A model generated the notes under the pieces. The model was not told where the DNA came from and made no database searches. It saw nothing but the letters and a program-made list of their open reading frames with translations. 64,000 nt of DNA from positions 1,727,633-1,791,632 of the forward strand of contig NZ_JXQC01000003.1 in assembly GCF_001305965.1 (NCBI RefSeq), given 5' to 3'. Below are positions 56,411 through 64,000 of the stretch, piece by piece; position 1 is the stretch's first letter, and each line of letters opens with the position of its first letter. Origin of the DNA: Erythrobacter sp. SG61-1L. Lineage in GTDB: Bacteria; Pseudomonadota; Alphaproteobacteria; Sphingomonadales; Sphingomonadaceae. The position numbers were made by a program, and so were the translations under genes.

Positions 56411-57223
56411 ATGGACCTGCCTTTCGACGTCGAACTGCTCACCCCCCATATGGGCGCCATCATCACCGGCGTGGACATCACCGGCCCGGTGAGCGAGGAA
56501 ATGGCGACTGCCCTGCGGCAGGCGCTGGCCGATTATCTGGTGATCTTCTTCCGCGATCAGGTGCTGAGCCATGAGGCGCATCGCGATTTCGCGCGGATTT
56601 TCGGCCCGCTGCATATCGGCAAGGCGGCGGCGGCCTGGGCGATGAAGGACTATCCCGAAATCGTGGCCATCCATGCCGATGCGGATTCCAAATATGTCGC
56701 GGGCGAAGCCTGGCACAGCGACATGAGCTGCGACCCGGAGCCGCCGCTTGGTTCCGCGCTCTATCTCCACACCGTGCCGCCCACCGGCGGGGACACGGCC
56801 TTTTCCAATATGTTCGCCGCCTATGATGCGCTATCGGACAAGATGAAGGCCTATCTGGAAGGGCTGACCGCCACGCATGATGCCCGTCGCAATTTCGGCG
56901 ACATCGCCCCGCCCGGATCGGAACTGCCCAAATCGTCCCACCCGGTGGTGCGCACTCATCCCGTTTCGGGCCGCAAGGCGATCTTCGTGAATGACGACTT
57001 CACGACCAAGATCGACAACCTCCCCCGCGAGGAAGGCGATGCGATCCTGGCCTATCTCTACCAGCATGTGCAGCAGCCGCAGTTCCAGTGCCGCTTCCGC
57101 TGGAAGCCGCATTCGGTGGCCCTGTGGGACAATCGCTCGGTCCAGCATTCCGCCATCTGGGATTACTTCCCGCAAACCCGATCCGGCTTCCGGGTCCAGA
57201 TCGCAGGGGACAAGCCGTTCTGA
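56411..57223 (+). CDS. TauD/TfdA-family Fe(II)/2-oxoglutarate dioxygenase
   Basis: 270 residues. Fe ligands: HxD in EAWHSDMSCD (about residue 102) and the distal His in WDNRSVQHSAIWDY (about 246); the 2-oxoglutarate Arg is in TRSGFRVQI. The early ITGVDITGPVSEE and FFRDQVLSHEAHRDFARIFGPLH are typical of the family. Hydroxylates a substrate carbon, often releasing sulfite, amine or an alcohol. Start: the ATG at 56411 is preferred to the upstream GTG at 56399. Translation is coupled to the amidohydrolase (TGATG). Confidence 0.87.
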   Translation: MDLPFDVELLTPHMGAIITGVDITGPVSEEMATALRQALADYLVIFFRDQVLSHEAHRDFARIFGPLHIGKAAAAWAMKDYPEIVAIHADADSKYVAGEAWHSDMSCDPEPPLGSALYLHTVPPTGGDTAFSNMFAAYDALSDKMKAYLEGLTATHDARRNFGDIAPPGSELPKSSHPVVRTHPVSGRKAIFVNDDFTTKIDNLPREEGDAILAYLYQHVQQPQFQCRFRWKPHSVALWDNRSVQHSAIWDYFPQTRSGFRVQIAGDKPF

Positions 57224-58647
57224 TGACCGACACCACCGCCCCCACGCCCACCCCGGTCGACACCCTCATCCGCAATTGCATGGTGGTGACGATGAATGCC
57301 GAAAGGCAGATCATCACCGATGCCGCCATTGCCATCACGGGGGACCGGATCAGCCATGTCGGCAAGACCTCCGACATCCTGCCCCTCGTCACGCCAAGGG
57401 AAGTGGTGGACGGCAGCCGCTTCGTGATGACGCCGGGCTTCGTCAACGGCCATATCCACATCACGGGCGAGCCGATCACGCGCGGCTTCGTGCCTGACGA
57501 TACGGGCTGGCACGAGAATGTCTGGCAATGGCTCGTCCCCCTCTATCAGGCGCAGGAGCCGGAGGAGGAGGCAACTTCCGCCACGCTCGCCGCGCTGGAG
57601 ATGATGCGCACCGGCACGACTTCCTTCCTCGAAGGCGGCACGGTGCGCCATATTGGCCCGGTGGCCGAGGCCCTGCACGCCAGCGGCATTCGCGGTCGCA
57701 TCGGCAAATGGACGGAAGACCGCGCCTTCGACCCGTCCGAAAGCCAGACAGCCAAGACCGACGCCGCCATCCGCGCCATGGAAGAAGCCGTGGCCAGCCT
57801 CACCGGCAGCGATGGCACCGGCAGCGATGGCCGGATCGACGTATGGCCTCTGCTGGTCGGCCACGTCACCGCGACCGACGAGATGTGGCAGGCCGCCGTC
57901 GCGCTGGCCAAATCCAAGGGCGGGCGCGTGGCTGCGCATATGAGCCCGGTCGAGGCCGATCCCGAATGGTATCTGGCCAATGTGGGCCGCCGCCCGATCA
58001 TGCATCTGGCCGAAATCGGCGCGCTCGGCCCCGAAGTCTGCCTCACCCACGCCGTCCATCTGGACGATGCGGAAGTGGCCGCCCTCGCCAGCTTCGGCGC
58101 CAATGTCGCCCATTGCCCCATGTCCGGGCTGAAAGGCGCCTATGGCCTTACCCCGGCGGGCAAGTTCCCCGAATTGCAGGCCGCGGGCGTGAACCTGATC
58201 CTGGGCACGGACGGCAACAATAATTCCAACAGTTCCGACCTGATGCGCGCCTCCTACCTCGTTGCGGCCCTGTTCAAGGACGCAAGGCGCGACACCGCCG
58301 CCTTCCCCGCGCATGAGGCGCTGACCATGCTGACCCTCAACGGCGCAAAGGCGCTGAACATGGCGGACAGCATCGGATCGATCGAGGTGGGCAAGAAGGC
58401 CGACCTCGTCCTCCACGACACGCAGCGGCCCGAATGGCAGCCCCTGTTCAACGTGGTGAACCAGCTGATCTGGTCAGCCGACGGCAGGGGCGTCCACTCC
58501 GTATGGATCGACGGCAAGCGCGTGATCGACAATCACCGCTCCACCACTATCGACGAGGAAAAGCTCTACGCCGAAGCCACCCGCGCCGGCAAAGCCGTGA
58601 TCGCCCGCACCGGCCTGCCGGACAAGCAGGTCTGGCCGGTGGTTTGA
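57223..58647 (+). CDS. Amidohydrolase of the TRZ/ATZ (cytosine deaminase-like) family
   Basis: 474 residues. Metal motifs: FVNGHIHITG (HxH, about residue 75), AAHMSPVEAD (about 235), LTHAVHLDD (about 275) and LGTDGNNNS (Asp, about 325). N- and C-terminal beta-sandwich pieces are present (LIRNCMVVTMNAERQI, and EVGKKADLVLHDT). The family deaminates or dechlorinates N-heterocycles. The second HxH residue, which is part of the usual set, is kept. It is co-translated with the TauD-type enzyme, so both may act on one N-containing compound. Confidence 0.83.
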   Translation: MTDTTAPTPTPVDTLIRNCMVVTMNAERQIITDAAIAITGDRISHVGKTSDILPLVTPREVVDGSRFVMTPGFVNGHIHITGEPITRGFVPDDTGWHENVWQWLVPLYQAQEPEEEATSATLAALEMMRTGTTSFLEGGTVRHIGPVAEALHASGIRGRIGKWTEDRAFDPSESQTAKTDAAIRAMEEAVASLTGSDGTGSDGRIDVWPLLVGHVTATDEMWQAAVALAKSKGGRVAAHMSPVEADPEWYLANVGRRPIMHLAEIGALGPEVCLTHAVHLDDAEVAALASFGANVAHCPMSGLKGAYGLTPAGKFPELQAAGVNLILGTDGNNNSNSSDLMRASYLVAALFKDARRDTAAFPAHEALTMLTLNGAKALNMADSIGSIEVGKKADLVLHDTQRPEWQPLFNVVNQLIWSADGRGVHSVWIDGKRVIDNHRSTTIDEEKLYAEATRAGKAVIARTGLPDKQVWPVV

Positions 58648-59505
58648 GGCGCGAGTGATCCGCCCCCCCTTATCCGGGGGGTGAAGTGTCACCCAAAAGT
58701 GACGCAGAACGACCGGTGAAACTTTTCGCCCGATCCTCCCGCAAGGCCCGGTTTCGAGCGGTTTTTCGGCCTTGCCTGTTGGATTGGGTGTGACCTTTCG
58801 TTTTGCCGTTTCGTGCAGCCTGCGCGCGGCCCGGAAATCCGGGCTGCTGCGGCCGCGAGAGGCGTTCGGCGAGGCGAAAATGAGGCTGTCCATCGCGCAG
58901 GATAAACGCGATTTTGGGGTGTGTAGGAAAGGATTTATTGCAACATTTCAAATATCGCGTTTCCTAAGGCAGCCTGCGCCGACATTTTGGATGTTCAGGC
59001 TCCCGATCCAGCCCCCCATGAGCAGCCCATCGTTCATCCCCGTTTCGATGACGCGAACAGGGACGTTCCTGCCGGTCACCGCCATTAATGGAAACGTCCA
59101 ATTTCGCCGAAACCGATCATCGATGGAGCTTGGCCTGCCCTCCGAACGTCCCCCGACCATAATGAGTGTCAGCGGTTAGATACGATGGGCCCCGCGCCCT
59201 ACCAGTCTGTACGATGCCGGGCACCAGTCGAAGCATGCATGCAGCCTCCGCCATTGACATTTTCATTATAATGGGCATTTAGGGCACATATCTAATGCCC
59301 CTATGGGCATCGCGCGGATTCTAACGGCAGTTAGGAAAAAGCGCTGGAGCTACGGCTTCAAGATCCGCTGGTCCTTTCATGGACCTTTCGCTTCGGTTGC
59401 GACCTGAGCGAAACGATGGGCTTCCGGTCCATCGACCGGCTGATGAGCGATAGGGTGTTGATTGGATAATCGCCGCACACTCGCCTTAGAGTGTCGGCGG
59501 GTTAT
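58648..59505. other. 858-bp stretch without a convincing gene
   Basis: A GC hairpin (C-run 58663-58669, G-run 58676-58681) follows the amidohydrolase but lacks a T-tail. The right half is notably AT-richer and contains two copies of ATGGGCAT (near 59271 and 59303) with an inverted ATGCCC between them. A 34-codon frame (59303-59407) has no support. The stretch probably marks the edge of acquired DNA. Confidence 0.45.
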
Positions 59506-60492
59506 CTATTCTACCGCCGTAAAATTGCCAACGCGAACGAAGTCATTTGGATAGACGTTGGCATATTCGCCCTTGGCGCTGATCCTGCCCTTTGTGCTGC
59601 ATTCAAAAACTGCCCCATCCAGCGCCGCGCCATCGCTACGCTGTGCGTCATGATGCAGTCCCGGCATGACCGCTCCACCAAATCTGTAAAGCGCCCGTAA
59701 GGTATCGAGCAACTCGTCAGCATTCTCGCCGTCCTCAACTTCCCGCGGCGGGCCGTCATAAGCCTGCGGATGGGCAATGAAGAAGGCCATGCCCCGACCA
59801 TCGACAAATACCCGGCGAGTCTGCTGTCCTCGGATGCGCTTGGGAACGTCGTCATGGGTTAGTGGCGTTGGTCCCAACTCTGTCAGCCGGTCCGTCCAGG
59901 GCCGATGGCCCCGGCGGATCGCGGTGAAGGCAGGCACGAGATCACCATCCTGCGTCATGAAATTTCTTGGAGGCAGGAGCAGCGCCTCATTGTCCGACTG
60001 ATAGCCAAGGCGCCGCACGACCTCATTGAGGTTCATGCGCGCTTCTCCGGCGGCCGCGACAGCCGCGACTAGAGTCTTCTCCACTGCATCCCGGTCGTGC
60101 CGCAGTTGCTTGGCGTGCTCGTCCCGCGCGACAAGCGCTGACAGCGGTGCGGACATCAGTGCGAAATCGAAGCGCCGGAGCAGTACCTCCTGATCCGGTG
60201 CCGGCACGAACAGAAGCGTGATGGATGCCGGAGTGGGCTGGGCGTTTCCGTTGGTGCGCCGACGCACGGCGAACTCACCTATGGAGCGAGTCAAAAGGTT
60301 CACCAGTGCAGTCGAATACAAGGCTCCATCCGGCGTCGGGGAAGGCACACCCTTCACGATGGCGTGCGGCAACCTCGCTTGCAGGCGATCGATCGCCTCT
60401 TTGTGAATGGCCTTGGGGAGGCCAGCAATAACGTACATGGGCTGAGGGCCGCGCGATTGCACAAGCCGACGCCGTTGGTGACGCTTAGCCAT
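59506..60492 (-). CDS. Unknown protein of a two-gene cassette (second gene)
   Basis: 328 residues. A basic start (AKRHQRRRLVQSRGPQPMYVIAGLP) is followed by an alpha/beta region ending near TPASITLLFVPAPDQEVLLRRFDFALM, a helical part (DRDAVEKTLVAAVAAAGEARMNLNEVVRRLGY, about residues 133-165) and a C-terminal part with RRVFVDGRGMAFFIAHP and ANVYPNDFVR. No membrane segment or signal peptide. No family is recognised. Its ATG overlaps the stop of the 60492-61187 gene (TGATG), so the two are made together. Less GC-biased than the chromosome around it. Confidence 0.7.
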   Translation of the reverse strand: MAKRHQRRRLVQSRGPQPMYVIAGLPKAIHKEAIDRLQARLPHAIVKGVPSPTPDGALYSTALVNLLTRSIGEFAVRRRTNGNAQPTPASITLLFVPAPDQEVLLRRFDFALMSAPLSALVARDEHAKQLRHDRDAVEKTLVAAVAAAGEARMNLNEVVRRLGYQSDNEALLLPPRNFMTQDGDLVPAFTAIRRGHRPWTDRLTELGPTPLTHDDVPKRIRGQQTRRVFVDGRGMAFFIAHPQAYDGPPREVEDGENADELLDTLRALYRFGGAVMPGLHHDAQRSDGAALDGAVFECSTKGRISAKGEYANVYPNDFVRVGNFTAVE

Positions 60493-61187
60493 CAGGGCAT
60501 GCGGCTCAGTACAAGCGCGATGTCGATCGGGACGGAAAGGCGCTTCGCGACCTCGGGATCTTGCGCCGCATAGAGTCGCTCAAGCGCACTGGATTGTGTT
60601 GTCGACAAGGCCTTGGGTGCCGTCGATGAGGGTTTGCTGTGAACCCGGCTGAGCGAATCGGGATCGACATGATGACGCTCACACCAAGCGCGAATGTTCG
60701 TGTCGAGCTTCTCCACATCAGCCTGTGGCAACTCTCCAAGGTCACTCACATCCAGGTCGGGCAGCCGAAGATCCTGATCGACGACGATTGTCCCTTCTTC
60801 TGCGACTGGACCGGCCAGATAGCTGATCTTCGCCCCCAGTCGGACGCTCATGACCTGCCCATCTGCGATGTCCAGAGTGAAGGCGAGCAGGAAGGCGCGA
60901 GGAAGTGTGCGCAAAAAATAGCGCTTCTGGCGGTCAGCAATAGCGCGAACAGCTCGTTGCTCTTCCCCCGCCTTGACGACAGCAATGAATGACTTCGCAG
61001 ACTCATCGCGAACCACCGCAATATCAGGCGTTGCCTCGGCCGCTTCATAAAGCGTGCGCTTGTCATTTGCCGGCGGCCACAAGCCTTCTTTGGTCAGTCG
61101 CATGCCGATCTGGGACAGCAGCAATATGCCTGCTTCGCCGCCTTCATAATGCTCTTCGACAAGCTTCTTGATTTGGTCTTCGATCAT
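60492..61187 (-). CDS. Unknown protein with a possible LOTUS/OST-HTH-like winged helix (first intact gene of the cassette)
   Basis: 231 residues. After an N-terminal helix (IEDQIKKLVEEHYEGGEAG) the segment ILLLSQIGMRLTKEGLW, then TLYEAAEATPDIAVVRDESAKSFIAVV (about residues 20-75), follows the helix-helix-wing order of LOTUS/OST-HTH domains, which bind RNA. The middle part (FLLAFTLDIADGQVMSVRLGAKISYL) looks like a beta-rich domain; the last 60 residues include a Ser-rich linker and a helix. The domain call is tentative. It is 47 bp after a broken small gene and coupled to the next gene. Confidence 0.68.
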   Translation of the reverse strand: MIEDQIKKLVEEHYEGGEAGILLLSQIGMRLTKEGLWPPANDKRTLYEAAEATPDIAVVRDESAKSFIAVVKAGEEQRAVRAIADRQKRYFLRTLPRAFLLAFTLDIADGQVMSVRLGAKISYLAGPVAEEGTIVVDQDLRLPDLDVSDLGELPQADVEKLDTNIRAWCERHHVDPDSLSRVHSKPSSTAPKALSTTQSSALERLYAAQDPEVAKRLSVPIDIALVLSRMP

Positions 61188-61234
61188 CTGCTCTTCTTAT
61201 GCGTTTTACTGGCCACCTGTCACCAACATCTCGA

Positions 61235-61507
61235 TCATAATGCAGGCGGATTGATCAAAAGACGGAAACGATCCGCTTCCGCGCCTCCCTGCATGATAAA
61301 CTCGGCAACCTTACGAATCAAAGCGTCGTCACCATCTACTGTGAGGGCATCGATCTCGTCGCAAAATCACGGAAGCGCAGCAGCGATCCGAGACCCGATT
61401 GGCAGTTCGCCGCGCTGTGCCCAAACATATGCCGAAAGCAGGTTTCAGCGGGAGCTGACGTCGATCGTATGAAGGCGAACGTTGTAGTCTGGTCGACGGC
61501 GGGTCAT
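61235..61507 (-). pseudogene. Broken small gene upstream of the unknown cassette (two in-frame TGA codons)
   Basis: One frame of 91 codons from the ATG at 61507 to the TGA at 61235 reads like a protein (RRRPDYNVRLHTIDV, NLLSAYVWAQRGELPIGSRIAAALP, DEIDALTVDGDDALIRKVAEFIMQGGAEADRF). It is interrupted by TGA at codon 21 (61445-61447) and codon 47 (61367-61369). Around the second TGA a neighbouring frame also reads plausibly, so a frameshift may be involved. Same strand and spacing as the next two genes suggest it was their first member. A sequencing error cannot be excluded. Confidence 0.5.
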
Positions 61508-61578
61508 CACGCTTATCGCGCTTAAGTGCCCGCTTCGACCTGCGCAGCACTAAAAAGCGGACAGTTCAGAATGCCCCC

Positions 61579-62691
61579 TCACCGCGCCATCCGCGCAATC
61601 GCGTCCGCAATCGTCCGGCCATCCGCGCCTAGCGGCTGCTTGAGCGCCATTTCCATGATCCGCTGGGCGCGCTCGGGATTGCCGTCGGCGGCATTCAGCA
61701 GGATCTGGACGAAGGCGGCGGAGAAGCAGTGGCGGTCCAGACGGAGGGCGACTTCGGCGCGGCGGGTGGCCTCTTCGCGCTGGCCCGTCAGCAGTTCCGC
61801 CACGGCGAGCGAGCCTTGCGCTTCGGCGAAAGTGCCGTCCAGCGCCACGGCCTGTTCGAAGCGGGCGCGGGCCGTGGGCAGGTCTCCCGCGATCAGATAG
61901 GCCCAGCCCGCCGCGATCCAGCTGCCGAGGTGATCGCCGAAAATCTCCGCACCCTTATCCAGCCGCTCCCCCGCTGTGGCCGCATTGCCTTGCAGCAGAT
62001 CGGCCAACCCCAGCCCCACCCAGGCGCGGGGGGAATTGGGGCTGAGCGCGAGGGCCTGTTCGAACATCGCCCGCGCCTCTTCCGGCTGCTGATCGCCCAG
62101 AGTGAGCGTGCCGAGCGTGGTGAGCGCATCGGGATGGGTGCCGCCCTTTTCCGCCATGGCGCGGGCCAGTCCCTCATCCTCCACATCCAGCGCGAGGACG
62201 GAGACGGCGGCGGCGAAGGGCGGATAATCGCCATGCTGCGCGAGGTGTGCGCGGGCACGGTGCTCTGCCTTATCGAAGAGGCCACTCGCGTGGAGCAGAT
62301 GGACTTCGAGCTGGGCGGCCTGCGGCAGCGCCTCGGTCAAATCCTCGCTCAGCAGGGCCAGCGCCCCTTCATTGTCCCCCGCCAGCGCCCTGGCCCAGGC
62401 GAGGTTGAAGGCGAGGCCGTGATTGCCGGGATTGCGTTCCAGCAGGCCCGCGAAAGTCTCCGCCGCCAGTTCCGGCTCCCCACTGCGCATGGCGGCGATG
62501 GCCCAGAGATTGCTGTCGGCATCGGTAAGCTCGCCAACATCGCGCAGGCGGGCGAACAGGTGCTTCGCCTTGGCCAGATCGCCCAGTTCCATCGCGGCGG
62601 CGGCGCAATCGCGCAGCAGGTTGGGATTATCGGGATCGTGCCCGAGGTAAGAGAGCAGAAGCTCCAGCCGGGATTGTGTTTCTGCCTGCAT
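61579..62691 (-). CDS. TPR-repeat protein downstream of flhA
   Basis: 370 residues, made throughout of TPR units, for example DLAKAKHLFARLRDVGELTDADSNLWAIAAMRSGEPELAAETFAGLL and ARAMFEQALALSPNSPRAWVGLGLADLL. No signal peptide. It begins 11 bp after the flhA stop, so it is in the same transcript. It may serve as a scaffold or chaperone in flagellar assembly. A second TPR gene lies at the end of the main flagellar operon. Confidence 0.82.
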   Translation of the reverse strand: MQAETQSRLELLLSYLGHDPDNPNLLRDCAAAAMELGDLAKAKHLFARLRDVGELTDADSNLWAIAAMRSGEPELAAETFAGLLERNPGNHGLAFNLAWARALAGDNEGALALLSEDLTEALPQAAQLEVHLLHASGLFDKAEHRARAHLAQHGDYPPFAAAVSVLALDVEDEGLARAMAEKGGTHPDALTTLGTLTLGDQQPEEARAMFEQALALSPNSPRAWVGLGLADLLQGNAATAGERLDKGAEIFGDHLGSWIAAGWAYLIAGDLPTARARFEQAVALDGTFAEAQGSLAVAELLTGQREEATRRAEVALRLDRHCFSAAFVQILLNAADGNPERAQRIMEMALKQPLGADGRTIADAIARMAR

Positions 62692-62702
62692 CGCCCTTCC
62701 CC

Positions 62703-64000
62703 TTAGCCTTCCACCTTAACAACATCGAATGAATGGAGCGCAATGCGCATCGGCACTTCGTCCACCGAGAGGACTGAAAGCTGCGGGATGGAACGCTGGG
62801 TCAGCCTCACCAGCAGCCGCCGGATCGGCCCGGCGCAGAGCAGCACCGGCGCCTTGCCCTGCCGCATCATCCCTTCCGCCAGCGGGGCAAGGCCGCGCAG
62901 CAATTGTTCGGCAAGGCGCGGTTCCATGCCCAGGGCCGCCGCCTCTGCCGTGCCGGCGCCCGCGATGATCCGGTTTTCCAGCCTTGGATCGAGGCTGAGG
63001 ACGGAAAGCTGCGCGTTCTGGCCTTTCAGCCCGTTGCAGATGGCGGTGCTGAGCGCCTGGCGGACCTTCTCGGTCAGTTCCAGCGGATCGCGCTCGGCCC
63101 GGCCGACATCCACCAGCGTTTCCACGATCAGGTCCAGATTGGCGATGGACACCCGCTCGCGCAGCAGGTTCTGCAGGATGCGCTGCACATCGGACAGGGT
63201 CATGATGTTGGGCACCAGTTCCTCCACCAGCCCCGGCTGGCGTTCCCGCAGGGCGTCGAGCAATTCGCCGGTTACCGCGCGGGTCAGCAGGCTGGGCGCC
63301 TCCATCCGCACGATCTCCACGAAATGGGTGATCATCACCGTTTCCGGGTCAATCACGCTGTAGCCCGCCTGCCCTGCCTCGTTCGCCATGGCGGGTTCAA
63401 TCCAGGTCGCGGCGATGCCATAGGCCGGATCGCGCACCGCCAGCCCGGCAAGGCGCGGGGCATTGTCGCTCTGGGCGATGGCCAGCATCCGGTCCGGGTG
63501 AAGCTGGCCCGTGCCATAGGTGGTGCCGTGGATGTTCACGCGGTAATCCAGCCCGCCCAGATCGTCGCTCTCCACGAAGCGCACTGCCGGGAAGGCAAGG
63601 CCGAAGGCGCGTTCATGCGCAATGCGGCTGGTGGAGATACGTTCCAGCAGCAGGGCCTTGCGATGCGCCCATGCCTCCGCCAGCCGGGCACCGAAGGCGA
63701 TTTCCAGCGGCGGCTGGGCCGTGGTGCCTGCGGGGGCCTGTTCCTCCTCGCTCTCCCGCCCGATGTCCTCCGCCTCTTCCCGGCGCAGCCTGCGGATGCG
63801 CAGCCAGGCGAACAGGGTGATGCCCAGCAGGATCGCGATGGGCCATTTGGGCATGCCCGGCAGCAGCATCAGCAGGCCCATTACCGCCATCACGATCAGC
63901 GGAATGCGCGGTTCGGAGGCGAGCTGGCGGAAAATCTCGGTGCTCAGCTCCTTGTCCGCCGCCGAGCGGGTGACGATGATGCCGGTGGCGATGGAGATGA
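62703..64000 (-). CDS. flhA: Flagellar export-gate protein FlhA, C-terminal part (5' end outside window)
   Basis: The frame is open through base 64000, so the gene begins to the right. The visible part starts with the segment around IVTRSAADKEL, then a last membrane hairpin (VMAVMGLLMLLPGMPKWPIAILLGITLFAWL). The cytoplasmic domain follows (DPETVMITHFVEIVRMEAPSLLTRAVTGELLDALRERQPGLVEELVP, then VQRILQNLLRERVSIANLDLIVETLVD), which matches FlhA closely. It forms the nonameric substrate-docking ring of the export gate. It lies on the opposite strand to the main flagellar operon, about 9.5 kb away. Confidence 0.92.
   Translation of the reverse strand, partial: ISIATGIIVTRSAADKELSTEIFRQLASEPRIPLIVMAVMGLLMLLPGMPKWPIAILLGITLFAWLRIRRLRREEAEDIGRESEEEQAPAGTTAQPPLEIAFGARLAEAWAHRKALLLERISTSRIAHERAFGLAFPAVRFVESDDLGGLDYRVNIHGTTYGTGQLHPDRMLAIAQSDNAPRLAGLAVRDPAYGIAATWIEPAMANEAGQAGYSVIDPETVMITHFVEIVRMEAPSLLTRAVTGELLDALRERQPGLVEELVPNIMTLSDVQRILQNLLRERVSIANLDLIVETLVDVGRAERDPLELTEKVRQALSTAICNGLKGQNAQLSVLSLDPRLENRIIAGAGTAEAAALGMEPRLAEQLLRGLAPLAEGMMRQGKAPVLLCAGPIRRLLVRLTQRSIPQLSVLSVDEVPMRIALHSFDVVKVEG

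Noticed and set aside
58663-58681. GC hairpin after the amidohydrolase as a terminator
   Set aside because: No T-run on either side, so it is not a convincing Rho-independent terminator.
58772-59179. A 135-codon frame on the plus strand in the long gap
   Set aside because: Composition is not protein-like, no ribosome binding site, and it crosses a change in base composition.
59254-59272. TTGACA followed by TATAAT, looking like a sigma-70 promoter
   Set aside because: The spacer is only 7 bp instead of about 17, so the two boxes cannot act together.
59303-59407. A 34-codon open frame
   Set aside because: Very short, no ribosome binding site, no family resemblance; kept only as part of the non-coding stretch.

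Overview
The window is high-GC DNA, almost fully coding, and looks like a chromosome segment of an alphaproteobacterial sphingomonad (Novosphingobium/Sphingobium/Altererythrobacter-like). The reasons are a LigAB-type protocatechuate 4,5-dioxygenase, an isoquinoline-oxidoreductase-type molybdenum hydroxylase, a large TonB-dependent receptor, catabolic CoA-transferase and amidohydrolase genes, and the palindromic intergenic repeats common in this group. The genus assignment is inference.

Layout. 1-15.1 kb is mostly catabolic: a MarR tail, acetyl-CoA synthetase, a GFA-family protein, a membrane protein, ligA-ligB, two related secreted proteins, a CaiB-type CoA-transferase, a LigW-like amidohydrolase/decarboxylase, a succinate-semialdehyde-type dehydrogenase, and a molybdenum hydroxylase (IorA/IorB-like) facing its maturation genes (XdhC- and MocA-like). 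15.4-18.8 kb is a four-gene operon of class II aldolase, CbbY-type phosphatase, DhaL and DhaK, closed by a strong terminator. 18.8-37.7 kb is mixed: HNH nuclease, FUSC-type membrane protein, an alpha/beta-hydrolase-like protein lacking the usual serine, a secreted amidohydrolase, a Rieske oxygenase with a PYROXD2/CrtI-like flavoprotein divergent from a TetR regulator across a clear operator, an APC permease, a TonB receptor, a TPR-sulfotransferase, a NarX/NarL-type two-component pair and an MFS transporter.

38.1-53.2 kb is one tightly overlapping run of 23 genes for a flagellar basal body, rod, rings, hook and part of the export apparatus, ending in a sigma-28 gene. It is unusual: no FliG is recognisable, and its slot between fliF and fliH holds an unknown protein of about 120 residues. 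FliF is short and seems to lack the beta-collar insertion. The FliM slot holds a YscQ/HrcQ-like SpoA protein without the FliM N-terminal signature. Several other parts (FlgA, FlgH, FlgD, FliK) are small. No motor, chemotaxis or filament gene is present here. The C-terminal part of FlhA appears at the right edge on the other strand, followed by a TPR gene.

53.2-61.5 kb separates the two flagellar pieces. It holds an arsenic operon (arsR-arsC-acr3-arsH) with a recognisable operator, a translationally coupled TauD-type dioxygenase/amidohydrolase pair, a long non-coding stretch, and a lower-GC cassette of two coupled unknown genes. One of these has a possible LOTUS/OST-HTH-like domain, and both are preceded by a small gene broken by two in-frame TGA codons. 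The flagellar operon and this cassette are the best places to look for undescribed biology.
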